Assembly (NCBI GenBank): GCA_910575565.1
Contig: CAJTFL010000004.1
Location: 327,948-391,947 of the forward strand
Direction of reading: 5' to 3'
Length of the DNA stretch: 64,000 nucleotides
DNA from: Lachnospiraceae bacterium
Lineage (GTDB): Bacteria; Bacillota; Clostridia; Lachnospirales; Lachnospiraceae
Positions 16,581 to 25,561 of this stretch are shown here, piece by piece. Under the pieces are notes generated by a model, which saw nothing but the letters and a program-made list of their open reading frames with translations, had not been told where the DNA came from and did no database searches. The first letter of the stretch is position 1. Each line of letters begins with the position of its first letter. A program made the translations under genes and the position numbers.

Positions 16581-18419
16581 TTAATTAACGCTCTCTTCCG
16601 GCGGCCTGATTCCCAGCGTCACCTCTACCTGCCGCTCTACATACTGCCCGTCTTTCAAGGACTCCACCGTCAGCGAAACGGTGTCCCCGCCTGCATAGTA
16701 GGACAGCATACGCTTAAGCTCCGCCATGCTCCTTACCGACTGGCCGTCAAACTTCGTGATAATATCTTTTTCCTTCAGGTTAGAAGATGCTGCCGCGCCG
16801 CCTTCTATAATTTTATAGACAAACACGCCCTGGGGCATCCCGTAGGTTCTGGAAGTCTCGGCATCGATATCCTGCCCCTGAATGCCTAAGTAGCCCTGCT
16901 TCTCCTGTTCTACCTCTACCCTGGTTTTCTTAGTCATCAAGGTACTGATAATGTCCTGGACTTTGGTAATGGGAATAGCATAGCCCATGCCTTCCACCTC
17001 CGTGGAAGAATACTTAGCGGAATTAATCCCCACCACTTCACCTTTCATATTCAGCAGTGCGCCGCCGCTGTTGCCTGGATTAATGGCGGCATCCGTCTGG
17101 AGCAGATTTCTCGTCGTCCCCTGATCCGTCTTTACCTCCCGATCCAAGGCACTAATATAGCCTACCGTTACCGACTGGCCATACCCTAATGCATTTCCAA
17201 TAGCCACAACTCCCTGGCCTACCTTCAGGCCGTCCGAATCGCCTAATGTGGCAACGGCGATTTTGCCCCTAGTATCACCTGGGATCGACGACAAATCCAC
17301 CGCGATCACCGCCAGATCATTGTCCGAATCCGTTCCCTTCACATTCGCTTCCACTTCTTCATTGTCCGCGAAAACCACTCCAAGGGTCTTTGCCCCTTCT
17401 ACTACATGGTTATTGGTTACAATCAAAAGCTCATTCTCGCTTTCCCCTACGATGATCCCTGAGCCGCTTCCTCTCCCCTCGTAAACCTGGGGCAGGCCAA
17501 ACCAATCCTGGGTCTGGTACTGGGTCACGCTGTTAATGGCCACCACGGAAGGCATGGCCTTTTCCACAATCCCGGACACATCATTCGATACGGAAACCGC
17601 CATTGCCGTGCTTTCATTGGAAGAAGGCGCGGGCTTTGACGCTTCCGGCAAGGTTTCTGCCTGAGCCAAGGTGGTTTTCGTCCCATCCTCCGTCTCCTGA
17701 AGGCCCAGCAGGCGGCTTCCCGCCACATTAACGCCCGCCATGGTTCCCCCGGCAACTACGCCAAACAGCACTGCTGCCGCGGTGATCTGGGCTATCCGCT
17801 TAGCTAAAGGATGCTGCTTTTTCTCTTTTTTCCGTTTCTGCCCCTGCTGCCCGGAATAGGCCGACGGCTGCTGCCATGGGGCATAATGCTGATAGGTCTG
17901 ATGGGATTGCTGAGGCTGCTGTCCATAGCTGCCGCCCGTTCCCGAATTCCCATAGCTATAAGGATTTGACTGGCGGCCATATCCTGTTCCGTAGCTGCCA
18001 TAGCCATCTGCATTCCCCGGCTGGGATGCCTGGCTGCCTCCATAGCTGCCTGCGCTCCCCGGCTGGGATGCCTGGCTGCCTCCATAGCTGCCTGCGCTCC
18101 CCGGCTGGGATGCCTGGCTGCCTCCATAGCCGCCTGCGCTCCCCGGCTGGGATGCCTGGCTGCCTCCATAGCTGCCTGCGCTCCCCGGCTGGGATGCCTG
18201 GCTGCCTCCATAGCTGCCCGCATTCCCCGGCTGCGTCTGCTGGACATTCCCGCTAACTTCTCCTGCACCGGCCTGGCTGCCTCCAGAGGCCTCCCTTTCC
18301 TGGCTTTCCCGTTCTCTGTCAGCCTGTACCTGGCTTTCCTCCGGTTTTCTATATTCTGTCCTCTCCGGATCATTCCCCGTTTGATTTTGTTCGTTCTTCC
18401 CATAATCGTCCTGATACAT
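16581..18419 (-). CDS. htrA: HtrA/DegP-like membrane-anchored serine protease
   Basis: A 612-residue trypsin-like quality-control protease. It has a long cytoplasmic N-terminus (1-~205) rich in Gly/Ser/Gln/Tyr with six copies of the 14-residue unit GSAGSYGGSQASQP, one membrane span (ITAAAVLFGVVAGGTMAGV, ~213-231), and a protease domain with His in VTNNHVVEGA, Asp in DSDNDLAVIAV and Ser in NPGNSGGALL. A C-terminal PDZ domain includes YLGIQGQDI...KEKDIITKFDGQ. It cleaves misfolded exported proteins outside the membrane. The repeats are 42 bp, so copy-number change keeps the frame. A direct repeat typical of a response-regulator site overlaps its promoter. Confidence 0.92.
   Translation of the reverse strand: MYQDDYGKNEQNQTGNDPERTEYRKPEESQVQADRERESQEREASGGSQAGAGEVSGNVQQTQPGNAGSYGGSQASQPGSAGSYGGSQASQPGSAGGYGGSQASQPGSAGSYGGSQASQPGSAGSYGGSQASQPGNADGYGSYGTGYGRQSNPYSYGNSGTGGSYGQQPQQSHQTYQHYAPWQQPSAYSGQQGQKRKKEKKQHPLAKRIAQITAAAVLFGVVAGGTMAGVNVAGSRLLGLQETEDGTKTTLAQAETLPEASKPAPSSNESTAMAVSVSNDVSGIVEKAMPSVVAINSVTQYQTQDWFGLPQVYEGRGSGSGIIVGESENELLIVTNNHVVEGAKTLGVVFADNEEVEANVKGTDSDNDLAVIAVDLSSIPGDTRGKIAVATLGDSDGLKVGQGVVAIGNALGYGQSVTVGYISALDREVKTDQGTTRNLLQTDAAINPGNSGGALLNMKGEVVGINSAKYSSTEVEGMGYAIPITKVQDIISTLMTKKTRVEVEQEKQGYLGIQGQDIDAETSRTYGMPQGVFVYKIIEGGAAASSNLKEKDIITKFDGQSVRSMAELKRMLSYYAGGDTVSLTVESLKDGQYVERQVEVTLGIRPPEESVN
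18010..18232. repeat. 42-bp coding tandem repeat in htrA
   Basis: About five to six near-identical 42-bp units encode the Gly/Ser/Gln-rich 14-residue repeat of the cytoplasmic N-terminus. Unit differences are synonymous or G/N exchanges, indicating recent slippage or recombination. Confidence 0.9.
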
Positions 18420-18507
18420 AACCTAAATCCCCTTTCCTACTTTAAAGGCACGTTTCAAAGACCTTTTGTGCTTACCGCATCAACGCTTCTTCTTGATTAC
18501 AAAAATG

Positions 18508-18538
18508 ATTGTATCAGCGAATTGTGATGGAATTGTGA
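18508..18538 (-). promoter_or_regulatory. htrA promoter with tandem 9-bp regulator site
   Basis: On the minus strand TACAAT (18508-18513) is a good -10 with no recognisable -35. In the -35 region lie two direct copies of TCACAATTC (plus-strand GAATTGTGA at 18519-18527 and 18530-18538), spaced 11 bp, one helical turn. This is the usual geometry of an OmpR/PhoB-type response-regulator dimer site, as known for HtrA control by CssRS or CiaRH in other Firmicutes. Confidence 0.5.
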
Positions 18539-18607
18539 CGATTATATGATAAAACAATGATCTAAATATCTCAAATCAATGAAAACTTTCATGATTAACC
18601 ATTCCGC

Positions 18608-20836
18608 TCAGGAAACTCCCGGCCCTGCCGGAATCGTGGTAATTCCGCCTTGGGGCTGGCCAAGGGACGGCGTATTCGGAGACGATGCTCCTCCCGCCGA
18701 TGGAACGGGACTAGCCGGTCCGCCCCCTGATGGACTCCCGCCAGAACCAGACGGATGCCCTCCCGATGGATTCCCACCAGAACCAGCGGGAGCACTTCCT
18801 GACGGGTTTGTACCAGAGCCTGATGGAGTACTTCCTGATGGATTCGTGCCGGAACCGGACGGGCTGTTCCCCGATGGATTCGTGCCGGAACCGGACGGGC
18901 TGTTCCCCGATGGATTCGTGCCGGAACCGGACGGGCTGTTCCCCGATGGATTTGTGCCGGAACCGGACGGGCTGTTCCCCGATGGGTTCGTGCCGGAACC
19001 GGACGGGCTGTTCCCCGATGGGTTCCCGGCAGAACCGGACGGGCTGTTCCCCGATGGGTTCGTGCCGGAACCAGACGGGCTGTTCCCCGATGGATTTGTG
19101 CCGGAACCGGACGGGCTGTTTCCCGACGGACTCCCGGCAGAACCGGACGGGCTGTTCCCTGATGGATTCCGGCCAGGAGAAGCGCCGCCTGACGGACTGC
19201 TCCCCTGCGGCGCACTGCCGCCTGACGGATTCCGCCCTGATGGACTATCCCCTGACGGCGTACCCCCTGACGGATTCCGGCCTGACGGACTATTCCCCTG
19301 CCCGTCTTCCCCGGGCCGCCTGCCTGCACCGCCGCTGCCGCCCGATTCTATAGGCAGATTTGTCCCTGGCGGGAGGATAACGGATGAAGGATTCTCTTCC
19401 CCATTTCCATTATCCCCGTCCCCGCGGCCAGACGTACCTTCCCCGCCTTCTCCATCGCCTTCATCTCTGCTCCCGCTTCCTTCCTGGCCTTCCTCATCAT
19501 CCCGGCTTCCGCTTCCTTCCCCGCCGTCATCATCATCATCTTCTTCTTCCCTGGCCTTCTTCGTCTCCTTCGCCTTCCCTTTCCCCGCGCCGGATCCTTT
19601 GGGACTGCTTGGCATTACGCCTCCGGCAGTGGAAACATGGCCTATGGAAACTCCCTGATTATGCATCCCGGTATCGCTGGCGATCTTGGCGCTGATTTTT
19701 ATCACGGTGTCGCTGGGCGTATAATTATCCTCCCCATACAGGAATTGGTGAAGCTCCTTCACATTCCCTTCCAAGGTCTGGGGGATTACGCAGGCGCCCT
19801 TTTTCCCCATATTGGCGTCTCCCCTGGCAAAGGGGAAGCCTCCGGTTTCCCCGATATAATACTTTCCCACGTCTCCCAAAAGGCTGATAATGTCCTGCAT
19901 ATCCACGCTGGTAGCCACCTGGGGAAACAGCACCAGGGTCAGCTGGTTTAACGTATTTAAGTCCGCTTTCTTCGCCTTCTCGAAAGCCGCCTGAATCACC
20001 TTCCGCTGCCGCTCCGTCCTGGCAAAATCCGTATCCATCAGCCTGAGCCGCCCGTAAGCCACCGCCTGAACCCCGTCTAAGTGGTTCATCCCCGGCTGCT
20101 TTAAATGCTGGGAATACACCCCGGTGGCATTCACCGTTTCCGTGATAAACGAATTAATGTAGGCAAACTCCGCCCGGCTGATCTCCATGTCCACGCCGCC
20201 CAAAAGATTTATCCCGTCGGCTACCGCCTTCCAGCTGAAGGTGACAAAATCGCTGATATTCAAATCCAAATTTTTATTCAGCATCTTTGCCGCATTGCTG
20301 GGGCCGCCGTCAAAATAAGCCCGGTTAATCTTATTGTAGCTGCCGTTGTCGTCAATATTTAAGTAGGAATCCCGAAACACACTGACTAAGCGGATCTCCC
20401 CGGTATCGTGGTTAATGTCGCAGATCATATTCACGTCTGCATTCGTATCCTTCCCCACATTAGAGCCCCGGCTGTCCACGCCGAAAATGTAGATTCCCCA
20501 ATGGCCCTTCTGCTTTTGGTACTGGGGAAGATCCACGGAAAAGTTAGGATTTTCCACCTCCTCCGGAACCCAGTCTTCCACCCGCTGGATCATATTCCAT
20601 CTCCTGGCGAAAAAACCGTAGCCGCACAAAAACAGCAAAACAAAGCACTCGGCGATAATCATTACGATAATCCTCCGGCGCTTCCTAAGCCTCTTTCTCT
20701 TTTCCCTCCGCTCCTTCTCAATGCTTTCAGAAAGCTTAGGGATTCTCCTGATTTCCCTTTGGGGCGAAGAATTATCCCTGTGCCTGCTCCTTCCGATGCC
20801 GGATTTTACCGGCTCTTTTTCCTGATCATAGCCCAT
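18608..20836 (-). CDS. LytR-CpsA-Psr (LCP) glycopolymer ligase with long repeat tail
   Basis: A 742-residue type II membrane protein. It has a basic cytoplasmic N-terminus, one span (IIVMIIAECFVLLFLCGYGFF, ~55-75), then an LCP domain (~110-330) with IYIFGVDSRGSNVGKDTNADVN, SVFRDSYLNI, GGVDMEI and YGRLRLMDTDFARTERQRKVI, the Arg/Asp residues that bind pyrophosphate. LCP enzymes transfer undecaprenyl-linked glycopolymers to peptidoglycan. The last ~310 residues are an acidic stretch then Ser/Gly/Pro/Asn repeats of 12 residues (NPSGNSPSGSGT), likely spanning or binding the wall. It is the final gene of the second glycan operon, the expected attachment step. GAGGG lies six bases before the ATG. 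Confidence 0.92.
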   Translation of the reverse strand: MGYDQEKEPVKSGIGRSRHRDNSSPQREIRRIPKLSESIEKERREKRKRLRKRRRIIVMIIAECFVLLFLCGYGFFARRWNMIQRVEDWVPEEVENPNFSVDLPQYQKQKGHWGIYIFGVDSRGSNVGKDTNADVNMICDINHDTGEIRLVSVFRDSYLNIDDNGSYNKINRAYFDGGPSNAAKMLNKNLDLNISDFVTFSWKAVADGINLLGGVDMEISRAEFAYINSFITETVNATGVYSQHLKQPGMNHLDGVQAVAYGRLRLMDTDFARTERQRKVIQAAFEKAKKADLNTLNQLTLVLFPQVATSVDMQDIISLLGDVGKYYIGETGGFPFARGDANMGKKGACVIPQTLEGNVKELHQFLYGEDNYTPSDTVIKISAKIASDTGMHNQGVSIGHVSTAGGVMPSSPKGSGAGKGKAKETKKAREEEDDDDDGGEGSGSRDDEEGQEGSGSRDEGDGEGGEGTSGRGDGDNGNGEENPSSVILPPGTNLPIESGGSGGAGRRPGEDGQGNSPSGRNPSGGTPSGDSPSGRNPSGGSAPQGSSPSGGASPGRNPSGNSPSGSAGSPSGNSPSGSGTNPSGNSPSGSGTNPSGNSPSGSAGNPSGNSPSGSGTNPSGNSPSGSGTNPSGNSPSGSGTNPSGNSPSGSGTNPSGNSPSGSGTNPSGSTPSGSGTNPSGSAPAGSGGNPSGGHPSGSGGSPSGGGPASPVPSAGGASSPNTPSLGQPQGGITTIPAGPGVS
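18790..19170. repeat. 36-bp coding tandem repeat in the LCP gene
   Basis: About ten units of 36 bp encode the 12-residue Ser/Gly/Pro/Asn repeat of the LCP tail. Several are identical at DNA level. Length variation would stay in frame and change the reach of the external tail. Confidence 0.9.
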
Positions 20837-20848
20837 TGCTTTCCCTCG

Positions 20849-22267
20849 CTAATACGCGTTTTTATTGATAAAGCCTTTAAAGATGGTCAAAAATAAGATT
20901 TTAACGTCAAACCCTAAAGTCCAATTTTCAATGTAATACAAATCGTGTTCAATCCTTTTCGTTATGGAGGTATCCCCCCGGTATCCGTTTACCTGAGCCC
21001 ATCCGGTCAGCCCCGGGCGCACCTGGTGCTTGACCATGTAGCGGGGGATTTCCTCCTTAAACCGCTCCACGAAAAAGGGGCGCTCAGGCCTTGGCCCTAC
21101 CAGGCTCATATCCCCTTTCAAAATATTGAAAAACTGCGGCATCTCATCGATGCTGGTACGCCGGATAAACTTGCCCACCGGCGTCACCCGGGGATCGTTT
21201 GGCGTCGTCCATTTCGTCTTTTCCGCCGAAGGCTTCTGCACGGCCATGGAGCGGAATTTATACATCTTAAAGGGCCTGTTGTGAAGGCCCACCCGCTCCT
21301 GGCTGTAGATCACCGGCCCTGGGGAAGTTACTTTGATCAAAAGGGCTGCAAGGGCCATCAGCGGCGAGAACACCAAAATCGCCACCGAAGCGCCGATAAT
21401 GTCCATAATCCGCTTTGCCGTGGCATTCAGCAGATCATTTAAGGGCACATGGCGGATATTAATCACCGGCAGGCCCTGGAGATCCTCCGTATAGGGCCTG
21501 GTGGGAATGATATTATTGTAATCCGGGATAAACTTGGTATGGACGCCGCTTTTCTCGCAGGCCGCCACGATCCGCTCCAAATTCTCGTACTCCTTAAGCC
21601 CCAGGGTAACGGCAATCTCATCCAATGTATTTTCTTCCAAAAAATGCTGCAGCTGGGCGATCTGCCCCAAAACCGGAACCTGATGATACATAAACCCCAG
21701 GGGATGGTGATCGTCCAAAATTCCTTGGATACGGTAGCCCCACTCCGGGTTTGCCTTTACCCGGTCGATAAATCCTTCCGCCGCACGGCTGCAGCCGATA
21801 AGGAGGATATGCTTCTGGTTGTACCCTTTTGAGCGCACGGAATGGAGGAACCGATGGATGGCGTACCGTTCCGCCGCCTCCAACGTCACATTGATGGCAA
21901 AAAACGCCATCACCATCCGCCGGGAAAAATTGTAAAAATATGGATTTTTCCCTCCGAGGTACAGCACCAGGGTAAAAATCAAAAGACCGATGGTATTGGC
22001 CTTGCAGATATTGGCCAGCTCCACCCGCTTGCGCATCACCCGCTTAGGGGTGTAAAGCTGGAACATCCCGTACAGCACCAAATACAGAGGAATTATCACC
22101 ACCAAAGGGATAAAATACACCCGGGGCGGCAAAACCCCTGTACCCGCAAGCAAAAACGCCCCGCTTTCGATAATGATGTACCAGGCCAATCCATAGGATG
22201 CGGCGATAATGCACGCATCCAATACTACATGAGTCCGGTTTAATGATTTTTGGTTATTTTTTATCAT
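20849..22267 (-). CDS. Initiating polyprenyl-phosphate hexose-1-phosphate transferase, WcaJ-like
   Basis: A ~472-residue polyprenyl glycosylphosphotransferase. The N-terminal half has four to five membrane helices; a CoA_binding_3/Rossmann-like domain (HILLIGCSRAAEGFIDRV) follows; the C-terminal catalytic domain has KRIMDIIGASVA, KMYKFRSM and IDEMPQFFNILKGDMSLVGPRPERPFF. It starts a repeat unit by moving a sugar-1-phosphate to undecaprenyl phosphate. ATG 22267 is preferred (AAGG eight bases upstream); a GTG at 22276 overlaps the upstream stop. It belongs to the operon ending in the LCP gene. Confidence 0.92.
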   Translation of the reverse strand: MIKNNQKSLNRTHVVLDACIIAASYGLAWYIIIESGAFLLAGTGVLPPRVYFIPLVVIIPLYLVLYGMFQLYTPKRVMRKRVELANICKANTIGLLIFTLVLYLGGKNPYFYNFSRRMVMAFFAINVTLEAAERYAIHRFLHSVRSKGYNQKHILLIGCSRAAEGFIDRVKANPEWGYRIQGILDDHHPLGFMYHQVPVLGQIAQLQHFLEENTLDEIAVTLGLKEYENLERIVAACEKSGVHTKFIPDYNNIIPTRPYTEDLQGLPVINIRHVPLNDLLNATAKRIMDIIGASVAILVFSPLMALAALLIKVTSPGPVIYSQERVGLHNRPFKMYKFRSMAVQKPSAEKTKWTTPNDPRVTPVGKFIRRTSIDEMPQFFNILKGDMSLVGPRPERPFFVERFKEEIPRYMVKHQVRPGLTGWAQVNGYRGDTSITKRIEHDLYYIENWTLGFDVKILFLTIFKGFINKNAY

Positions 22268-22272
22268 CGCAA

Positions 22273-23256
22273 TCACCTTAGTTTTTTCAGCTGGCGGCTG
22301 GAAAATTCATAAATATACAGCAGGGTAGCGGCAAACAGCTCCCACTGGATTTCCAGGTAATGGATGGCGTTTTCCTTTCGGAAGGGAACCTTCCGGCATT
22401 TTCCCGCCGTCCTGATCCCCTCGAAAAATCCATCCACATATTCCTTCCCATAGCCCAGCTTTTTAAAAAACCCGTACTTTAAGCCCACCCCGGCCAAAAG
22501 CCCCGGCAAATTTACCAAAAGCTGAGGCCAAGGCATATTTTTGTAGTTTAAGTAAACCTGGTTTCTTGCCGCCAGCCTTACCTTAAAGGCATTGTACTTG
22601 GAGCCGCTGGTTCCGCTGCCCACGTGGTATACCAGCGCCGTGGGGCAGTAAATGTTATCATACCCGGCAATCCTGGCCCGGTAGCCCACGTCCAAGTCTT
22701 CCAGGTAGGCAAAATGCATCTCATCGAAATACCCGATTTCCTCAAAAACCGCCCGGCGGTAAATGGCCGCCCCGGCGCAGGCGGAAAACACCCGGACAGC
22801 CTTCCGGTATCCTTTAGAGCGCCTTCCCACACCCCTCTGGTACGCCCAGCCGAAAAGGCAGTACATATCCCCAGCGTCGTCCATCAGCTCCGGGCGGTGC
22901 ATCTGAACCATCTTGCTGCTGACGGAAAAAATCTTAGGGGAACGGGTGATTGCCCGAAGCAGCTCCCTTACATAGTGTTTGTCCACCTTGGTATCATTAT
23001 TCAGCAAAATTACGTAAGGCGTAGTACTATGCTTAATCCCCAGGTTCACGGCGGCAGAAAAGCCTTTATTTTCCGGCAGAAACAGCGCCGGGATCCGTTT
23101 CTTCCTCAGCCACTCCACGCTGCCGTCCGTGGAACCGTTATCCACCACCAGCAGATGAAAATCCTGAAAACTCTGGTTTCCCAAAGCCTCCATGCAGGCT
23201 TCCATGTAGGCCAGGCCGTTATAATTGGGGATAATAATCGTTACCTCTTTTTTCAT
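22273..23256 (-). CDS. Glycosyltransferase family 2 (rhamnosyltransferase-like)
   Basis: A 327-residue GT-A transferase: VTIIIPNYNGLAYMEACMEALGNQ, LLVVDNGSTDGS, NNDTKVD (metal-binding, ~91-97) and FAYLEDLDVGYRARIAGY (~195-212, catalytic ED). The order is that of rhamnosyl/galactofuranosyl-type GT2 enzymes. The start at 23256 has AGGTG eight bases upstream; the frame upstream overlaps the previous gene. It adds one sugar of the second glycan. Confidence 0.88.
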   Translation of the reverse strand: MKKEVTIIIPNYNGLAYMEACMEALGNQSFQDFHLLVVDNGSTDGSVEWLRKKRIPALFLPENKGFSAAVNLGIKHSTTPYVILLNNDTKVDKHYVRELLRAITRSPKIFSVSSKMVQMHRPELMDDAGDMYCLFGWAYQRGVGRRSKGYRKAVRVFSACAGAAIYRRAVFEEIGYFDEMHFAYLEDLDVGYRARIAGYDNIYCPTALVYHVGSGTSGSKYNAFKVRLAARNQVYLNYKNMPWPQLLVNLPGLLAGVGLKYGFFKKLGYGKEYVDGFFEGIRTAGKCRKVPFRKENAIHYLEIQWELFAATLLYIYEFSSRQLKKLR

Positions 23257-23290
23257 GTTTCCTTCACCTTTTCCTGTGCCTATAGGGCGG

Positions 23291-25561
23291 TCAGCTTTCC
23301 GCCAGCTTCCGCCCGGTCTTCTGTTCAAAGATCCTGCACACCTCATCCTTAACCTCGGGCTCCATGTAAGGCAGATAAACCTCCAGGTTATAAGGCTCCC
23401 CGATTTTTTCCTTTAACAGATCCCGAAGGGCAAAATTAGACTTGCGCAAGGTCAGGTTAGGATTGTAATACGGATCCCCGCCAATCACAATCTGGGGCCA
23501 GTAGCCGATAAACCTCGCCACTTCCCGGTTAAACCGCTCTACCTTTTCCGGCGTATCCTCTAAGCCCCTGGACTTGGATTCATAATGGTAAAGGAGGGCA
23601 TAGGGGTTGTAAACTACCTTTTTCCCCAGGGCACGGACTTTCAAGCAGTAATCGATATCGTTAAAGGCCACCGCCAGCTCTTCCCGAAAGCCCCCCACCT
23701 GTTCAAACAAGGAACGCTTGCTCATCATGCAGGCAGCCGTCACCGCGCTGTAGTCCTGGGCACACATGGCACGGTGGAAATAGCTGTTTTCCGCCTGGTG
23801 AAGGCCGATAAAGGTATGGCCCGCAATGCCGCCGAAGCCGATCACCACCCCGGCGTGCTGGATGGTATCATCCTGGTAAAGCAGCCTTGCCCCCACTGCC
23901 CCCACATCCTGGCGCATACCGTATCCCAGCATCTCCCGCACCACATCCGGCTCAATCACTTCCACGTCATTATTGAAAAACAGCAGATATTCCCCCTTGG
24001 AAAACCGGACGCCAAAATTATTGATGGCGGAAAAATTAAAGCCCTTTTCCCAGGTAACAACCTTTACCTGGGGGCGTTTTTCCTTAAGCTCCTCATAATA
24101 CCGGAAGGTTTCCGGCTCCGTGCTGTTATTCTCTACCACTATCACTTCCAGATTTTTGTAGGTTCCCTTATCCAGAAGTGAGCTTAAGCAAAGCTCCAGA
24201 TCCCCCCGGTGATCCTTATTGGGGATAATCACCGACACCAGCGGCTCCTCGTCAAAATGGAAGCGGGTATGGTATATCCCAAAATCCACCCCTTTTTCCA
24301 CGGAATCCACCTCAATGCCCTGCCGCTTGAAATGGGCCTTAATGGCCCTGGCTCCGGCTTCAAAGGCATACATCTTGCTTTCCGGGTTGCTGGCCGTGGA
24401 ATTCATATGGCAGCGCCAATGGTAAAGCACCTTGGGGATATGATGGATCTTCCTGGCCTTCTCCGTGCACCGGAAAATGAAATCATAGTCCTGCGCCCCG
24501 TCAAAGGCCTCATCAAACCCTCCTGTTTCTTTAGCCAGCTCCCGGCTGACCACAAACAAATGGCAGATATAGTTCACGCTGGTCAGCAGATCCGGATTGA
24601 AATCCGGCTTGAAATGGGGGTCAAAAAGCGCCTGCCCATCCATATCCAGCTTATCCTCATCGGAATAAAGCACATCAATCTCCGGATCCCCATTGATGGC
24701 TTTTACGCACTCATAAAGGGCATTTTCCGTCAGCGTATCGTCATGATCCGCCAGCAGGATAAAATCCCCCCGAGCCATCTCCATGGCCGCGTTCGTATTC
24801 CCTGAAATCTTCTTATTTTCCCCCAAAATCACGTATTTAAAACGGGGATCCTGCTGGGCAAACCGTTTCAGCACCCGCTCCGTGCTCTCCCCCTTAGGGC
24901 TTCCGTCTGCAATGCACACTTCCCAGTTCCCGTAGGTCTGGCTGCGGATGGATTCTAAAAGCTCCTTTAAATACCGCTCCGGCGTCTTATAGGCCGGGAC
25001 TAGGATGGAAAATTTGGGGGTTACAGGGAACTTCTCCTGACGCTGCCTTTCCAGCTCCTCCTGGGAAGGCCGGGTCAGCTCGTACCATTCCCCATAGTCA
25101 TAGTCATTATCCAGTCCCTGGAGCTTATGCTTGGACTTTAACACCAGCGCCTTAAAGCCGTTTTCCTTCCAAAAATCCATAGCCACATGGACGGTTTCCA
25201 TGTTCATCAGATCCTTGATCTTCTGCACCCGCTTATAGGCCACGCTGGAGCGCTTCTCAATCAGCTCCTCGTTATATTTCACTACAGCCTTCCTTCCCTC
25301 ACAGCGGATAATCAGATAATAGTTTTTCCCCCGCTCATAAGGGAACTGGATGTCAAACCCAAAGTCCCTGTCATATACCTTCTTAAAATAAATCTGGCTC
25401 ACATCGTCCCGCCTAGTAGGGACATACCGAAAATCCACCGGCTGATGCCTTTCGTCTTCCACGGAAAAAGCCGCCCGGGAATCCGGGTTTTTCCCCAGCA
25501 CCCAGCCATTTAGCGTAATGGAATTTTCCCGTATCCGAACCACATCAATCTTATATTTCAT
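23291..25561 (-). CDS. Two-domain glycosyltransferase family 2 protein
   Basis: A 756-residue protein with an N-terminal Ig-like beta region (1-~150, NGWVLGKNPDSRAAFSV), then two GT2 domains in tandem. Domain 1 (~175-420) has FSILVPAYKTPERYL, LLADHDDTL and DEDKLDMDG. Domain 2 (~440-690) has VSVIIPNKDHRGDLELCL, LFFNNDVEVI and FNDIDYCLKVRALG. Bifunctional proteins of this kind in rhamnan/arabinan loci add two residues or polymerise a disaccharide. Its ATG overlaps the upstream stop by four bases. Confidence 0.88.
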   Translation of the reverse strand: MKYKIDVVRIRENSITLNGWVLGKNPDSRAAFSVEDERHQPVDFRYVPTRRDDVSQIYFKKVYDRDFGFDIQFPYERGKNYYLIIRCEGRKAVVKYNEELIEKRSSVAYKRVQKIKDLMNMETVHVAMDFWKENGFKALVLKSKHKLQGLDNDYDYGEWYELTRPSQEELERQRQEKFPVTPKFSILVPAYKTPERYLKELLESIRSQTYGNWEVCIADGSPKGESTERVLKRFAQQDPRFKYVILGENKKISGNTNAAMEMARGDFILLADHDDTLTENALYECVKAINGDPEIDVLYSDEDKLDMDGQALFDPHFKPDFNPDLLTSVNYICHLFVVSRELAKETGGFDEAFDGAQDYDFIFRCTEKARKIHHIPKVLYHWRCHMNSTASNPESKMYAFEAGARAIKAHFKRQGIEVDSVEKGVDFGIYHTRFHFDEEPLVSVIIPNKDHRGDLELCLSSLLDKGTYKNLEVIVVENNSTEPETFRYYEELKEKRPQVKVVTWEKGFNFSAINNFGVRFSKGEYLLFFNNDVEVIEPDVVREMLGYGMRQDVGAVGARLLYQDDTIQHAGVVIGFGGIAGHTFIGLHQAENSYFHRAMCAQDYSAVTAACMMSKRSLFEQVGGFREELAVAFNDIDYCLKVRALGKKVVYNPYALLYHYESKSRGLEDTPEKVERFNREVARFIGYWPQIVIGGDPYYNPNLTLRKSNFALRDLLKEKIGEPYNLEVYLPYMEPEVKDEVCRIFEQKTGRKLAES

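Noticed and set aside
17804..18403. Arg/Met/Ala-rich repeated minus-strand frame inside htrA
   Set aside because: Alternative frame created by the 42-bp repeat; no independent start or domain.
18579..19658. A 359-residue plus-strand frame with Pro/Asp/Gly repeats
   Set aside because: It is the antisense of the LCP repeat tail, has no ribosome site, and has no recognisable domain; the minus-strand LCP domain is certain.
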